Of a DNA stretch of 5,807 bases, positions 1 through 5,714 are shown piece by piece (within the stretch, counting starts at the first letter, position 1; the number at the start of each line of letters is the position of its first letter). Under the pieces are notes generated by a model. It did no database searches. It was given only the letters and a program-made list of their open reading frames with translations, and was not told where the DNA came from. The position numbers and the translations under genes were made by a program. The DNA is from Deltaproteobacteria bacterium (lineage in GTDB: Bacteria > Desulfobacterota > DSM-4660 > Desulfatiglandales > Desulfatiglandaceae). The DNA lies in assembly GCA_011051075.1 (NCBI GenBank), contig DREN01000141.1, forward strand, positions 1-5,807. The letters run 5' to 3'.

Positions 1-141
1 GAGCTGGCAAGGGTTGTTTTTCCGCATGTGGACAACTTCCTGTACGGGAGGCGATGGAAACCGCGAAGGGCCAGGGAGTGGATCAAATATCCAAAGGGCG
101 CCAGCTCCAGGGATATGGCGGCATTTGAAGGGGACGCCTGA
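1..141 (+). CDS. C-terminal fragment of an unidentified protein
   Basis: The frame is open from the first base to a TGA at 139-141 and encodes the last 46 residues of a protein whose start lies outside the window. The tail is basic and aromatic (FLYGRRWKPRRAREW, then IKYPKGASSRDMAAFEGDA) and has no membrane segment. I do not recognise the family; a soluble enzyme is as far as I would guess. It is supported as coding by the uninterrupted frame and by its position: the stop lies 12 bases before the ATG of the next gene, with a strong ribosome-binding site between them, the usual arrangement of two genes on one transcript. Confidence 0.6.
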   Translation, partial: ELARVVFPHVDNFLYGRRWKPRRAREWIKYPKGASSRDMAAFEGDA

Positions 142-153
142 AAGGAGGCGGTC

Positions 154-714
154 ATGAACCGGATAACGACCAGGAGAACCCTTTACCAGGTTGTTCTTCT
201 TCTAACCTTGGTTCTAATCATTCTTGTCGCTGTTTTTTCTGTGAAGCACGTGCTCCGGCTCCCCTTCAGGGATACCAACGACACCCTCCACAGGGAAGGG
301 GCCGCCATAACCCTGGATTTTCTTATTCCAGGGGGCACCTATATAGACCAGGATGCCACCATAGGTGACGTGGTCAATCTGAAGCTCAAAGAGTCCGGCA
401 GCCCTGTTGAAAAGGCCCTTCAGCCCATTGCCGACCTGATCCCTGCGGGATACCGCTACCTGGTGGACATCCTCCTCTTTTTCTTCTGGACCCTCTCCTT
501 TCTGACCCTTTTCCGCGTCTTCACCTTCATGGGTTACGCAAGGGCCCTCCGGATCAGTCTTTTATTAGGGGGGCTGACCTACTACTTTATGCCCGATTTT
601 TCGCCCGGCTCATGGGAAGACGCGGCTTTTGTGGGGTTTCCCGTGTTGGTCATACTGGCAAGGTTCTATCTGGTCCGGAGGAAGAGGGAGAAGAAGAAGG
701 TGTTCAGGCAGTAG
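154..714 (+). CDS. Membrane protein of unknown family, four predicted helices
   Basis: This 186-residue protein has no family I can name. The start is well fixed by AAAGGAGG at 141-148, five bases before the ATG. Hydrophobic stretches near residues 12-33, 103-125, 131-147 and 157-174 look like membrane helices. The first follows a basic N-terminus (MNRITTRRT) and is a signal anchor. Residues 34-100 are hydrophilic and probably lie outside the membrane; they are followed by three closely packed C-terminal helices. The protein ends in a very basic tail (VRRKREKKKVFRQ), which by the positive-inside rule should be cytoplasmic. With four helices both ends would be inside, which is consistent. It probably shares a transcript with the gene ending at 141. 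No catalytic or metal-binding motif is visible, so the function is unknown. Confidence 0.75.
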   Translation: MNRITTRRTLYQVVLLLTLVLIILVAVFSVKHVLRLPFRDTNDTLHREGAAITLDFLIPGGTYIDQDATIGDVVNLKLKESGSPVEKALQPIADLIPAGYRYLVDILLFFFWTLSFLTLFRVFTFMGYARALRISLLLGGLTYYFMPDFSPGSWEDAAFVGFPVLVILARFYLVRRKREKKKVFRQ

Positions 715-853
715 AAATCTGTCGCCTCATCTTAGCTGCGCTCCGAACGCCTCTTAGTTAAAGATCGTAAAGGAGACACTCCAAAGTAATGAAGAGGGGG
801 TTACCTGCGGGTATCGAACTTCCCAACCCCGTCCCCCTGCCCGGGATCTCAGG
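715..853. other. Convergent intergenic spacer without a clear terminator
   Basis: This 139-base gap separates the stop of the rightward membrane-protein gene from the stop of the leftward flavoprotein gene. I looked for a hairpin followed by a T run on either strand and found only weak pairing (ATCTT at about 730 with AAGAT at about 762), not a convincing intrinsic terminator. Confidence 0.4.
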
Positions 854-1431
854 TTATTCTGCCAGTTTCCTGCCCACCTCCCTTGCCCTCTCAAGGAGGT
901 CGGTGTTTCCGCTGATATCTCCGGGATTAAGGGCGCTCCCGTACAATATTCCGGCAATCTTCGCCCCCACATATCTGAAGCAGTCCTGGAAGGAGCGCAG
1001 GGCGTTTATGCAGCCGGAGGTGAACGGATCGGTGTCGCCAAAGCTCATGGCAATGGCGATCTTTTTTTAAAAGGATTTTTACCGTACTTCTGCAGGGCGA
1101 AACAGCGGTCAAGCCATAGCTTGGTCTGGGTCGACATGTTAAACCAGTGAACAGGGCTGGCGATGACCCAGCAGTCCGCCTCGGCAAGCTTGGGATAGAT
1201 GATCTGCATGTCATCGTCAATGGGGCACCCGGCACTTTTTTCCTCCTGGCAGGTCCAGCATGCCTGGCACGCTCTGATATTCATCCCGTTGATATAGAGG
1301 GTCTCAACCTCCGCTCCCTCGGATTCCGCGCCCTCGGCGATCTCCATGGCAAGGGTGGTGCTGTTTCCCTTCTTGCGTGGACTTCCAAGGAGTACGAGTA
1401 TCTTCTTTTTTGTCTCACCGGTATTATTCAT
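854..1431 (-). pseudogene. Frameshifted iron-sulfur flavoprotein / NADPH-dependent FMN reductase family
   Basis: Two adjacent leftward frames together make one flavodoxin-fold protein of about 192 residues, the normal size for this family. The first (from ATG at 1431) carries the FMN phosphate-binding loop GSPRKKGNS (residues 16-24), a compact cysteine cluster CX2CX2CX7C (Cys55, 58, 61, 69) like that of archaeal and anaerobe iron-sulfur flavoproteins (Isf), and the flavin-contacting segment ASPVHWFNMS...KLWLDR (91-109). It runs out of frame at about 1063 and ends at 1045. The second frame continues with IAIAMSFGDTDPFTSGCINALRSFQDCF...GRKLAE, the expected C-terminal half, to the stop at 854-856. 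The break coincides with seven consecutive A on the coding strand (1062-1068); one extra A restores the frame. GAGG lies about seven bases before the ATG. The family transfers electrons to small acceptors; this member's partner is unknown. It may be a true pseudogene, a homopolymer sequencing error, or a slippage-expressed gene. Confidence 0.85.
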
Positions 1432-1471
1432 CTTTTTACCTCGTGTTTGAATTGTCAGATCGAGAAGGAGA

Positions 1472-1477
1472 ATTATA
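1472..1477 (-). promoter_or_regulatory. Possible -10 box for the flavoprotein gene
   Basis: Read leftward, TATAAT is a perfect match to the sigma-70 -10 consensus, 40 bases before the ATG at 1431. The sequence upstream (about 1478-1503) is very AT-rich. At 16-17 bases spacing the -35 position reads roughly TATTTT, a poor match, so the call rests mainly on the -10 box and its position. Confidence 0.35.
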
Positions 1478-1550
1478 ACTATACTATTTTAGAAAAATAT
1501 TCTGAGGTAGCTACTCCGTGGCTCTACACAGAGGTGTTATCTAATTGATC

Positions 1551-1636
1551 CTGGTCCTGCCACAGGCGGGACTGGATGCTTGATGAAAAAGGGGTGATTC
1601 CTCACAGATATCCAGTCCCGCCTGTGGCGGGACCAG
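1551..1636. repeat. Long inverted repeat, 27-bp arms, made of two REP-like palindromes
   Basis: Arm 1551-1577 and arm 1610-1636 are reverse complements at 26 of 27 positions, separated by a 32-base loop (1578-1609). Each arm contains its own 19-nt palindrome: 1554-1572 has the pattern GTCCTGCC-ACA-GGCGGGAC, and 1615-1633 is the perfect version GTCCCGCC-TGT-GGCGGGAC. The structure can therefore fold as one large hairpin or two small ones. It lies between the promoter side of the flavoprotein gene and the 3' side of the transporter gene. It lacks a T run on either strand, so it resembles a pair of REP elements rather than an intrinsic terminator, although it could still protect or end the transporter mRNA. 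No target-site duplication is visible around it. Confidence 0.8.
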
Positions 1637-1833
1637 TACCCAGAAACCAGTTATGGCAATGGATGGGTGTACCCCAAAAACATTATCTTAAAGGCTATAC
1701 GAGTTCCACTGATATCACCCAGTAGAAGGAAAATCAAGGGATGAACCCTATCTTCTCTGCTTTCACGATAATTCCGGGACAAATGATCTTTTCACCAGAA
1801 CCCCGGCGCCGGAGTTTTTGGGTCTCTCTCTTC
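1637..1833. other. Intergenic region downstream of the transporter gene
   Basis: No gene is seen here. The region holds a short self-complementary GC block (AACCCCGGCGCCGGAGTT, 1799-1816), followed on the + strand by T to 1819. This has the shape of a weak terminator, but no + strand gene leads into it. Leftward, the direction in which the transporter is read, there is no T run after the same stem. Confidence 0.4.
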
Positions 1834-3015
1834 TCAACACTTTCTGTCCCGTGAAAGTATTGCCATACCTGGGCCCAGGAACGAAAAAACGCCTGAAAAG
1901 ATGAAGAGCATATCCAGTCCTGTTCGGTGTGCCAGCCAGCCCGAGACCACAGCGCCGGTAATGAACCCGGTGTCATACACCGCCGTAAATATGGACATAA
2001 CCGCCGGTTTTTCCCTTTCTGAACCATGGGAGGCGACCAGGGCGTTGTGAGTGGCAAAGAGCACCCCCATGCCGATTCCGAACATCGCGGCCGTAACGGA
2101 GAAGAGGGGGGAAGCGATTGTTCCTGGCACGAGCATGAGGCTCATGCAGAGAAATGGATAGGCCACAAGGAGAAAAAAGCGCCCTCCGAACCTGTCAATG
2201 GCCCTGCCCGTAAAAAGGAGAGCGATTATGGCCGTGGTATATGAGACAAAAAAGAAACGGCCCCCGTATGTTCCTTCCTGGGCTGCCGTGAGGGCCAGAA
2301 AATTTGCAACAGTGGCCTGGGAGTGGGCGAAGATCAGGGTGGAGGCCAGGAGAAAGAGGAGGGAGCGATCCCTGAGAAGGGGCAGATATAGTGCGCTGGC
2401 CTCGCCTGTTTCCCTGTGGGTGCGGCGAGCAGGCCCAAGCCCCTTGAACAGGGCAATCCATGCCAGGATAGCCGACAGTGTCGCACTGGAGTAAAGACCC
2501 GTAAAGCCGAACCGGCCGATCATGGCCTCGCCCAAAGGAGGGCCAAGGGCGACGGCGGCCATAAGCGTTATACCGACCATGCTGAAGGCCGTCCCCCGTT
2601 TGGAGGGGGGCACGTCTCTTGCGAGGAGGGAAAAGCTACCGGCGATAAAGGCGGAAAACCCGACCCCGTGGACCACCCTTACGAGGAGTAAGAGGGGACT
2701 GAACCCGGTCACCGGAAAGTAGCATAAGCAGGCGGCACACATAAGGAAAACCCCTATGCGCATTACCGGCTGCTCTCCTTTTTTTAGGGCCAGTTTGCCC
2801 AAAGATGGCCTGGAGAGCACAGCGGCAATCGAAAAGACGCCCATGACCCACCCCGTGGTGTGCTTATCGGTCCCCATGGCCTCAAGGGCCAGGGGGTAGA
2901 GGTAGAGGAGGCCTATATTGGTAAAGACGAGAAAACAGCAGAGGTTGAGAAAAACAAAGGGCCTGTTCCAGAGGTCGAGCCGGCGAGGTATGTGGATTTT
3001 TTCCGATACGGTCAT
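1834..3015 (-). CDS. Major facilitator superfamily (MFS) transporter, probable efflux permease
   Basis: From the ATG at 3015 this gives a 393-residue protein with about twelve hydrophobic helices, standard for a 12-TM MFS carrier in the inner membrane. The loop after helix 2 (LSRPSLGKLALKKGEQ, residues 68-82) is a degenerate motif A; its counterpart in the second half, GRAIDRFGGRF (270-280), is well conserved. Helix 5 contains ALGPPLGEAM (156-165), resembling motif C (GP..G) of proton-coupled drug antiporters, so export of a small molecule is more likely than uptake. The substrate cannot be read from sequence. The frame stays open upstream to an ATG at 3267, but those 84 extra codons overlap the zinc-ribbon gene in another frame and are not transporter-like, so the later start is chosen. 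No good Shine-Dalgarno precedes it; translation may depend on read-through from the zinc-ribbon gene 100 bases upstream. Confidence 0.88.
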   Translation of the reverse strand: MTVSEKIHIPRRLDLWNRPFVFLNLCCFLVFTNIGLLYLYPLALEAMGTDKHTTGWVMGVFSIAAVLSRPSLGKLALKKGEQPVMRIGVFLMCAACLCYFPVTGFSPLLLLVRVVHGVGFSAFIAGSFSLLARDVPPSKRGTAFSMVGITLMAAVALGPPLGEAMIGRFGFTGLYSSATLSAILAWIALFKGLGPARRTHRETGEASALYLPLLRDRSLLFLLASTLIFAHSQATVANFLALTAAQEGTYGGRFFFVSYTTAIIALLFTGRAIDRFGGRFFLLVAYPFLCMSLMLVPGTIASPLFSVTAAMFGIGMGVLFATHNALVASHGSEREKPAVMSIFTAVYDTGFITGAVVSGWLAHRTGLDMLFIFSGVFSFLGPGMAILSRDRKC

Positions 3016-3115
3016 GGTGAAAACCAAAACCCGGGTCAGGAGGACGGGGAGGTGAGATGCCGAAGACCCGGGGACGGTCTGTGACAAGACCTGACAGGTA
3101 TAATGTCCATTATCT

Positions 3116-3430
3116 TTACAACTCTTTCCCACAGGATGGACAGAATCTGAAACCAGTATCCACGCTCCTGCCGCAATAGGGGCATGCGGGGCCTCTGCCT
3201 CCCTGTCCCTGGTATCGGATATTTCCTGATTCGTCTGAAATGCTGCCGCAGCTCTGACACTCCACAAAAATCTCCCCCTTCTTCACCCTGAAAAGGGGGA
3301 TGAAGAAAAGGGATAAGTAATGGTCAACCCTCCTGAGACGGGCCTGATAAAGGCCGCACGACCGACACATCCTGGGATGATCCTCCAGGGTCACGGTCTT
3401 TGGCTGTACTCCGGCGATAAAAATACACAT
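3116..3430 (-). CDS. Small double zinc-ribbon protein
   Basis: This 104-residue protein has two zinc-binding units. The first pairs MCRSCG (Cys22, Cys25) with ECQSCG (Cys58, Cys61) around the segment HYLSLFFIPLFRVKKGE, the arrangement of the zinc-ribbon family in which a hydrophobic FFIPLF stretch lies between the two knuckles. The second is a C-terminal CPYCG...FCPSCGKEL ribbon (Cys83, 86, 97, 100). Proteins of this type are usually uncharacterised; a role as a binding adaptor is inference. AGAAGG lies three to four bases before the ATG, a close but usable site. The gene precedes the MFS transporter on the same strand with a 100-base gap, so co-transcription is possible, but a shared function is not demonstrated. 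FFIPLF is too short to be a clear membrane helix. Confidence 0.8.
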   Translation of the reverse strand: MCIFIAGVQPKTVTLEDHPRMCRSCGLYQARLRRVDHYLSLFFIPLFRVKKGEIFVECQSCGSISDESGNIRYQGQGGRGPACPYCGRSVDTGFRFCPSCGKEL

Positions 3431-3662
3431 GGGCCTTCTTACCAGGCTCTGCGGGCAACAGGTTCCCCGGTACAGAGCCGATTTAAGCCGGTGGGCAATC
3501 TCCCCTAACCCATCCTTTCTCTCTCCGTCATATTATTGATGAACCTGCTTTGAATCAAGGAGATTTATGTTTCTGATTGATCCGGAGTTCTGGCGGACAA
3601 GAAACCTTGAATGTGGCCCCACGATCGGGTATGGTGGTGAAAAATCACACAGGGAGATAAAC
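3431..3662. other. Divergent intergenic region with a possible alternative start for the hydrolase
   Basis: This is the shared upstream region of the leftward zinc-ribbon gene and the rightward hydrolase gene. An in-frame ATG at 3567 is preceded by AAGGAG at 3557-3562, so part of the region may be translated (see the hydrolase entry). TATTAT at about 3531 could be a -10 box for rightward transcription, but no matching -35 is visible. Confidence 0.35.
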
Positions 3663-4388
3663 ATGCAGCAGATAAAGGAGAATGTCTATTTCATAGAGGG
3701 CCGGGACGAGATGATCCCCGACTCCCATTGTTACCTTATCGGAACCCCGTCTGAAGGAGACGTGACCCTTGTGGATGCAGGATTGATGGGCAAGGGGAAT
3801 TACAAGCTGGAATCCATCAAGGAATCGGGGTTTGAACTGGATCAGGTGAAAAGGATAATCATGACCCACACACATCTGGACCATATCGGATGTCTCGGTG
3901 AGATCCTGAAGTCGATCCCCCATGCACAACTATGGGTACACACCATAGAGGGAGAGGCCCTGGAACAGGGTGATGAGAGGGCGGTCTACGGGATGAATAT
4001 GTTCGAGAGCATGTGTCAGGCCCAGTACGGCATAAAACCCGGAGAGTTCAGATTCCAGGTGGGCCGTAAACTGGAAGGAGGCGAGACGCTGGAACTTGGT
4101 GGTTCGGAGTGGAGAGTGCTTCATATCCCCGGGCATTCCGCCGGAAGTATCGCCCTCTACGACCCGGAGGCCAGGATCCTCATCCCCGGGGATACGGTCT
4201 ATGCGGATTACGCTATCGGCCGGTTCGACCTGTACGGGGCCAACGGCGCTCAACTGAGGGAGTCTCTTATGGCACTGGCAGAACTTGACGTGGATATACT
4301 CCTTCCGGGGCATAACCGTATCGTCGGGTCCCTGCCGGAAGGATATATCCTTGAAACGGCGAAACAGTGGCAGGCGTACCTTTCGTAG
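3663..4388 (+). CDS. Metallo-beta-lactamase-fold hydrolase
   Basis: A 241-residue protein of the MBL superfamily, probably cytoplasmic as no signal peptide is seen. All the metal ligands expected for a dinuclear zinc or iron site are present: HTHLDH (residues 69-74), His158 in HIPGHSAGS, Asp177 in IPGDTVY, and His217 in LLPGHN. This spacing is that of the glyoxalase II / hydroxyacylglutathione hydrolase-like branch, but the substrate cannot be assigned because the superfamily is functionally broad. The ATG at 3663 follows AGGGAG with six bases between and gives the usual N-terminus (QQIKENVYFIEG). An in-frame ATG at 3567 with an equally good site (AAGGAG, four-base spacing) would add 32 residues that do not resemble the family. 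The gene converges with the J-domain gene and seems to be a single-gene unit. Confidence 0.9.
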   Translation: MQQIKENVYFIEGRDEMIPDSHCYLIGTPSEGDVTLVDAGLMGKGNYKLESIKESGFELDQVKRIIMTHTHLDHIGCLGEILKSIPHAQLWVHTIEGEALEQGDERAVYGMNMFESMCQAQYGIKPGEFRFQVGRKLEGGETLELGGSEWRVLHIPGHSAGSIALYDPEARILIPGDTVYADYAIGRFDLYGANGAQLRESLMALAELDVDILLPGHNRIVGSLPEGYILETAKQWQAYLS

Positions 4389-4397
4389 GAGCGAAGA

Positions 4398-4432
4398 CAG
4401 GGGGATGAAAATCAGAGGCTATCTCCCCCCTG
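4398..4432. terminator. GC-rich hairpin between convergent genes
   Basis: CAGGGGGAT (4398-4406) pairs with ATCTCCCCCCTG (4421-4432) with a small bulge and a 14-base loop. It lies just after the hydrolase stop and overlaps the stop codon of the convergent J-domain gene. Its position suits a bidirectional transcription end, but neither side has a real T run, so intrinsic termination is doubtful. Confidence 0.35.
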
Positions 4433-5231
4433 TTCCCCGCAGGGTGGACCAGAGTGCCTTTAGGATCTCCCGTCCCTTCTGAAGCAGCGGGTTTCTTGCC
4501 CTAACCTCGATATAGAGATCACCTGGCTCGCCCCCTCCCTTGCCACTTTGGCCCATCCCTTTCAGGCGTATCTTCTGGCCGGGCCTCATATTGGGAGGGA
4601 CCGTGATCAGGAGTTCCCTTCCAGTCTGTCTGCACAGATATCTGATCTTCCCCCCTGTCCGGAGCAGGGTGGGGGAAAGGGTGATCATGTCCCTCAGGTC
4701 CTTTCCCCTTTCAGGCAGCTCCACTCCCCACCTCTTTTTCAGGGCATACCTCAGGAGTCTTCCCAGGTAGCCCGACAGAAGAGGGCTTGTTGTACCAGAG
4801 CCCGTCCCCCCCACAAAGACCCTGCCAAAGGCCCCTGGCCTCCTGAATTCAAAACTCCGATACCCGGGACCATAGGACTCCCTGAACACGTCGTCAAAGC
4901 CCCTGAACCCGAATGCTCGGCTCAGCTCTTCAAAGATCTGCTGGATGTCAGACCCCCTGAAGATATCCTGATCCGAGTAGGTCTGCCTGAAACGGCCGTA
5001 GGCCGATGACCCGTAGGTCTGCTTAAGGGCGTCGTACTGTTTTCTCTTTTCAGGGCTGGAGAGAACCGCGTATGATTCGTTAATCTCCTTCATCCTGGCC
5101 GCCGCCCCGGGATTGTCCTTGTTTCTGTCAGGATGATACTTCAAGGCCAGCGCCCTGTACGCGTCCCTGATCTGCTTCTGGGTGGCGGTCTTGTCTATGC
5201 CCAGGATTTCATAGTAATCCTTCTGTTCCAT
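4419..5231 (-). CDS. J-domain co-chaperone with a single C-terminal DnaJ substrate-binding domain
   Basis: This 270-residue protein starts with a complete J domain (residues about 4-70: DYYEILGIDKTAT, the catalytic HPD at 33-35, and NESYAVLSSPEKRKQYD), which stimulates ATP hydrolysis by DnaK. Residues 71-145 form a Gly/Phe/Arg-rich linker. There is no CXXCXGXG zinc finger, so it is not a type I DnaJ. The C-terminal part (about 178-250: DLRDMITLSPTLLRTGGKIRYLC...ELLITVPPNMRPGQKIRLKGMGQSG...GDLYIEVRARNP) matches one DnaJ C-terminal beta-sandwich. CbpA and DnaJ carry two such domains before the dimerisation region; here the chain ends about 20 residues after the first. The ATG at 5231 starts the J domain correctly, but only a weak GGGA site precedes it. 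A specialised DnaK partner is the best reading; its client is unknown. Confidence 0.88.
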   Translation of the reverse strand: MEQKDYYEILGIDKTATQKQIRDAYRALALKYHPDRNKDNPGAAARMKEINESYAVLSSPEKRKQYDALKQTYGSSAYGRFRQTYSDQDIFRGSDIQQIFEELSRAFGFRGFDDVFRESYGPGYRSFEFRRPGAFGRVFVGGTGSGTTSPLLSGYLGRLLRYALKKRWGVELPERGKDLRDMITLSPTLLRTGGKIRYLCRQTGRELLITVPPNMRPGQKIRLKGMGQSGKGGGEPGDLYIEVRARNPLLQKGREILKALWSTLRGTGGR

Positions 5232-5389
5232 TTGAATAAGTCCCGCGGCTGGAGTGATCCGGGTTTGCGCTCTTTCTGAGTCAGGCGGGCGTAGGGAGAC
5301 AATCGCTTCTGGTTTTACTGCGCAGCGGTTCCTGCCGGTCCTCCCTTCACAACCCCTGTTTCTGTTGGAGAGATATAGAACTTCAGCAA
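5232..5389. other. Upstream region of the J-domain gene
   Basis: No gene is supported. This should contain the promoter of the leftward J-domain gene. I searched for paired -35/-10 boxes and for a -24/-12 sigma-54 site and found none with acceptable spacing. No heat-shock (CIRCE-type) inverted repeat is seen. Confidence 0.4.
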
Positions 5390-5399
5390 AATAATTTCA
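5390..5399 (+). repeat. Left copy of 10-bp direct repeat (putative target-site duplication)
   Basis: AATAATTTCA here is repeated exactly at 5705-5714, immediately outside the terminal inverted repeats of the 305-bp element. AT-rich duplications of 8-10 bp are made by several DDE transposase families. Confidence 0.6.
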
Positions 5400-5704
5400 A
5401 CCTGTGCGGTTACCCTTAGTCCGTGGGGGCCTCTTTTCCAAAGGACGCAACAAAATATTCCATCAGGACATGGAACGCCCCCTTAGTCGGATTACAGCTT
5501 CGGAGCAGGCAGGGACCCGTACATTCTCCAACCGAGACCTTCTTCTGGGGCTTTCCCGTAGCCTGTTTCAAGCGCATGCTGCCGTCCCTATAAAATGAGA
5601 CAGGGTTTTGCGTCCTTTGGAAAAGAGGCCCCCACGGACGGATTCCCGCCACGGGTGGGATAGATCCCGTATCTACAATTGCTGAAGTGTAACCGCACAG
5701 GTCG
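5400..5704. mobile_element. MITE-like non-autonomous element with nested inverted repeats
   Basis: The ends carry a perfect 14-bp inverted repeat (ACCTGTGCGGTTAC at 5400-5413; its complement at 5689-5702). Just inside is a second, perfect 32-bp inverted repeat (5419-5450 with 5608-5639). The whole is bracketed by the 10-bp direct repeat AATAATTTCA. Short length, terminal inverted repeats, a flanking duplication and no transposase are the hallmarks of a miniature inverted-repeat transposable element moved by a transposase encoded elsewhere. A leftward 99-codon frame beginning with GTG at 5715 crosses the element and stops in the left subterminal arm, but it starts inside the duplicated target site and resembles no family I know, so I do not call it a gene. 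The right end has two extra bases (CG, 5703-5704) between repeat and duplication, a small asymmetry. The repeats do not let me name the parent IS family. Confidence 0.65.
5643..5661. repeat. REP-like 19-nt palindromic unit inside the MITE-like element
   Basis: TTCCCGCC-ACG-GGTGGGAT follows the same pattern as the units at 1554 and 1615, with one mismatch in its inner stem. It lies between the right subterminal arm and the right terminal repeat, and is followed at once by a second small hairpin (GGGAT-AG-ATCCC, 5657-5668). Confidence 0.5.
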
Positions 5705-5714
5705 AATAATTTCA
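5705..5714 (+). repeat. Right copy of 10-bp direct repeat (putative target-site duplication)
   Basis: AATAATTTCA is identical to 5390-5399. Its last eight bases (TAATTTCA) are also the left tip of the longer palindrome that ends at 5807, so the element appears to have inserted at the edge of that structure. Confidence 0.6.

Noticed and set aside
780..840. Possible tRNA-like T-arm (TTCGATA on the minus strand)
   Set aside because: The flanking bases do not form a 5-bp stem with a 7-base loop, and no acceptor or anticodon stems can be drawn.
1502..1534. Small palindromes (GTAGCTAC; CTCT-ACAC-AGAG) upstream of the flavoprotein promoter
   Set aside because: The pairing is only 4 bp per arm (8 bases in total) at each site and matches no operator I know, so it is too weak to call.
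1147..1548. Rightward 133-codon frame opposite the flavoprotein gene
   Set aside because: It lies antisense to a gene with clear family motifs and its product has no recognisable features, so it is a shadow frame.
1799..1819. GC-rich stem followed by T residues on the + strand, terminator-like
   Set aside because: No + strand gene leads into it, and in the direction of the real neighbouring gene there is no T run.
3016..3267. N-terminal extension of the MFS transporter to the ATG at 3267
   Set aside because: The extra residues overlap the zinc-ribbon gene in another frame and are not transporter-like, and a normal 393-residue MFS protein begins at 3015.
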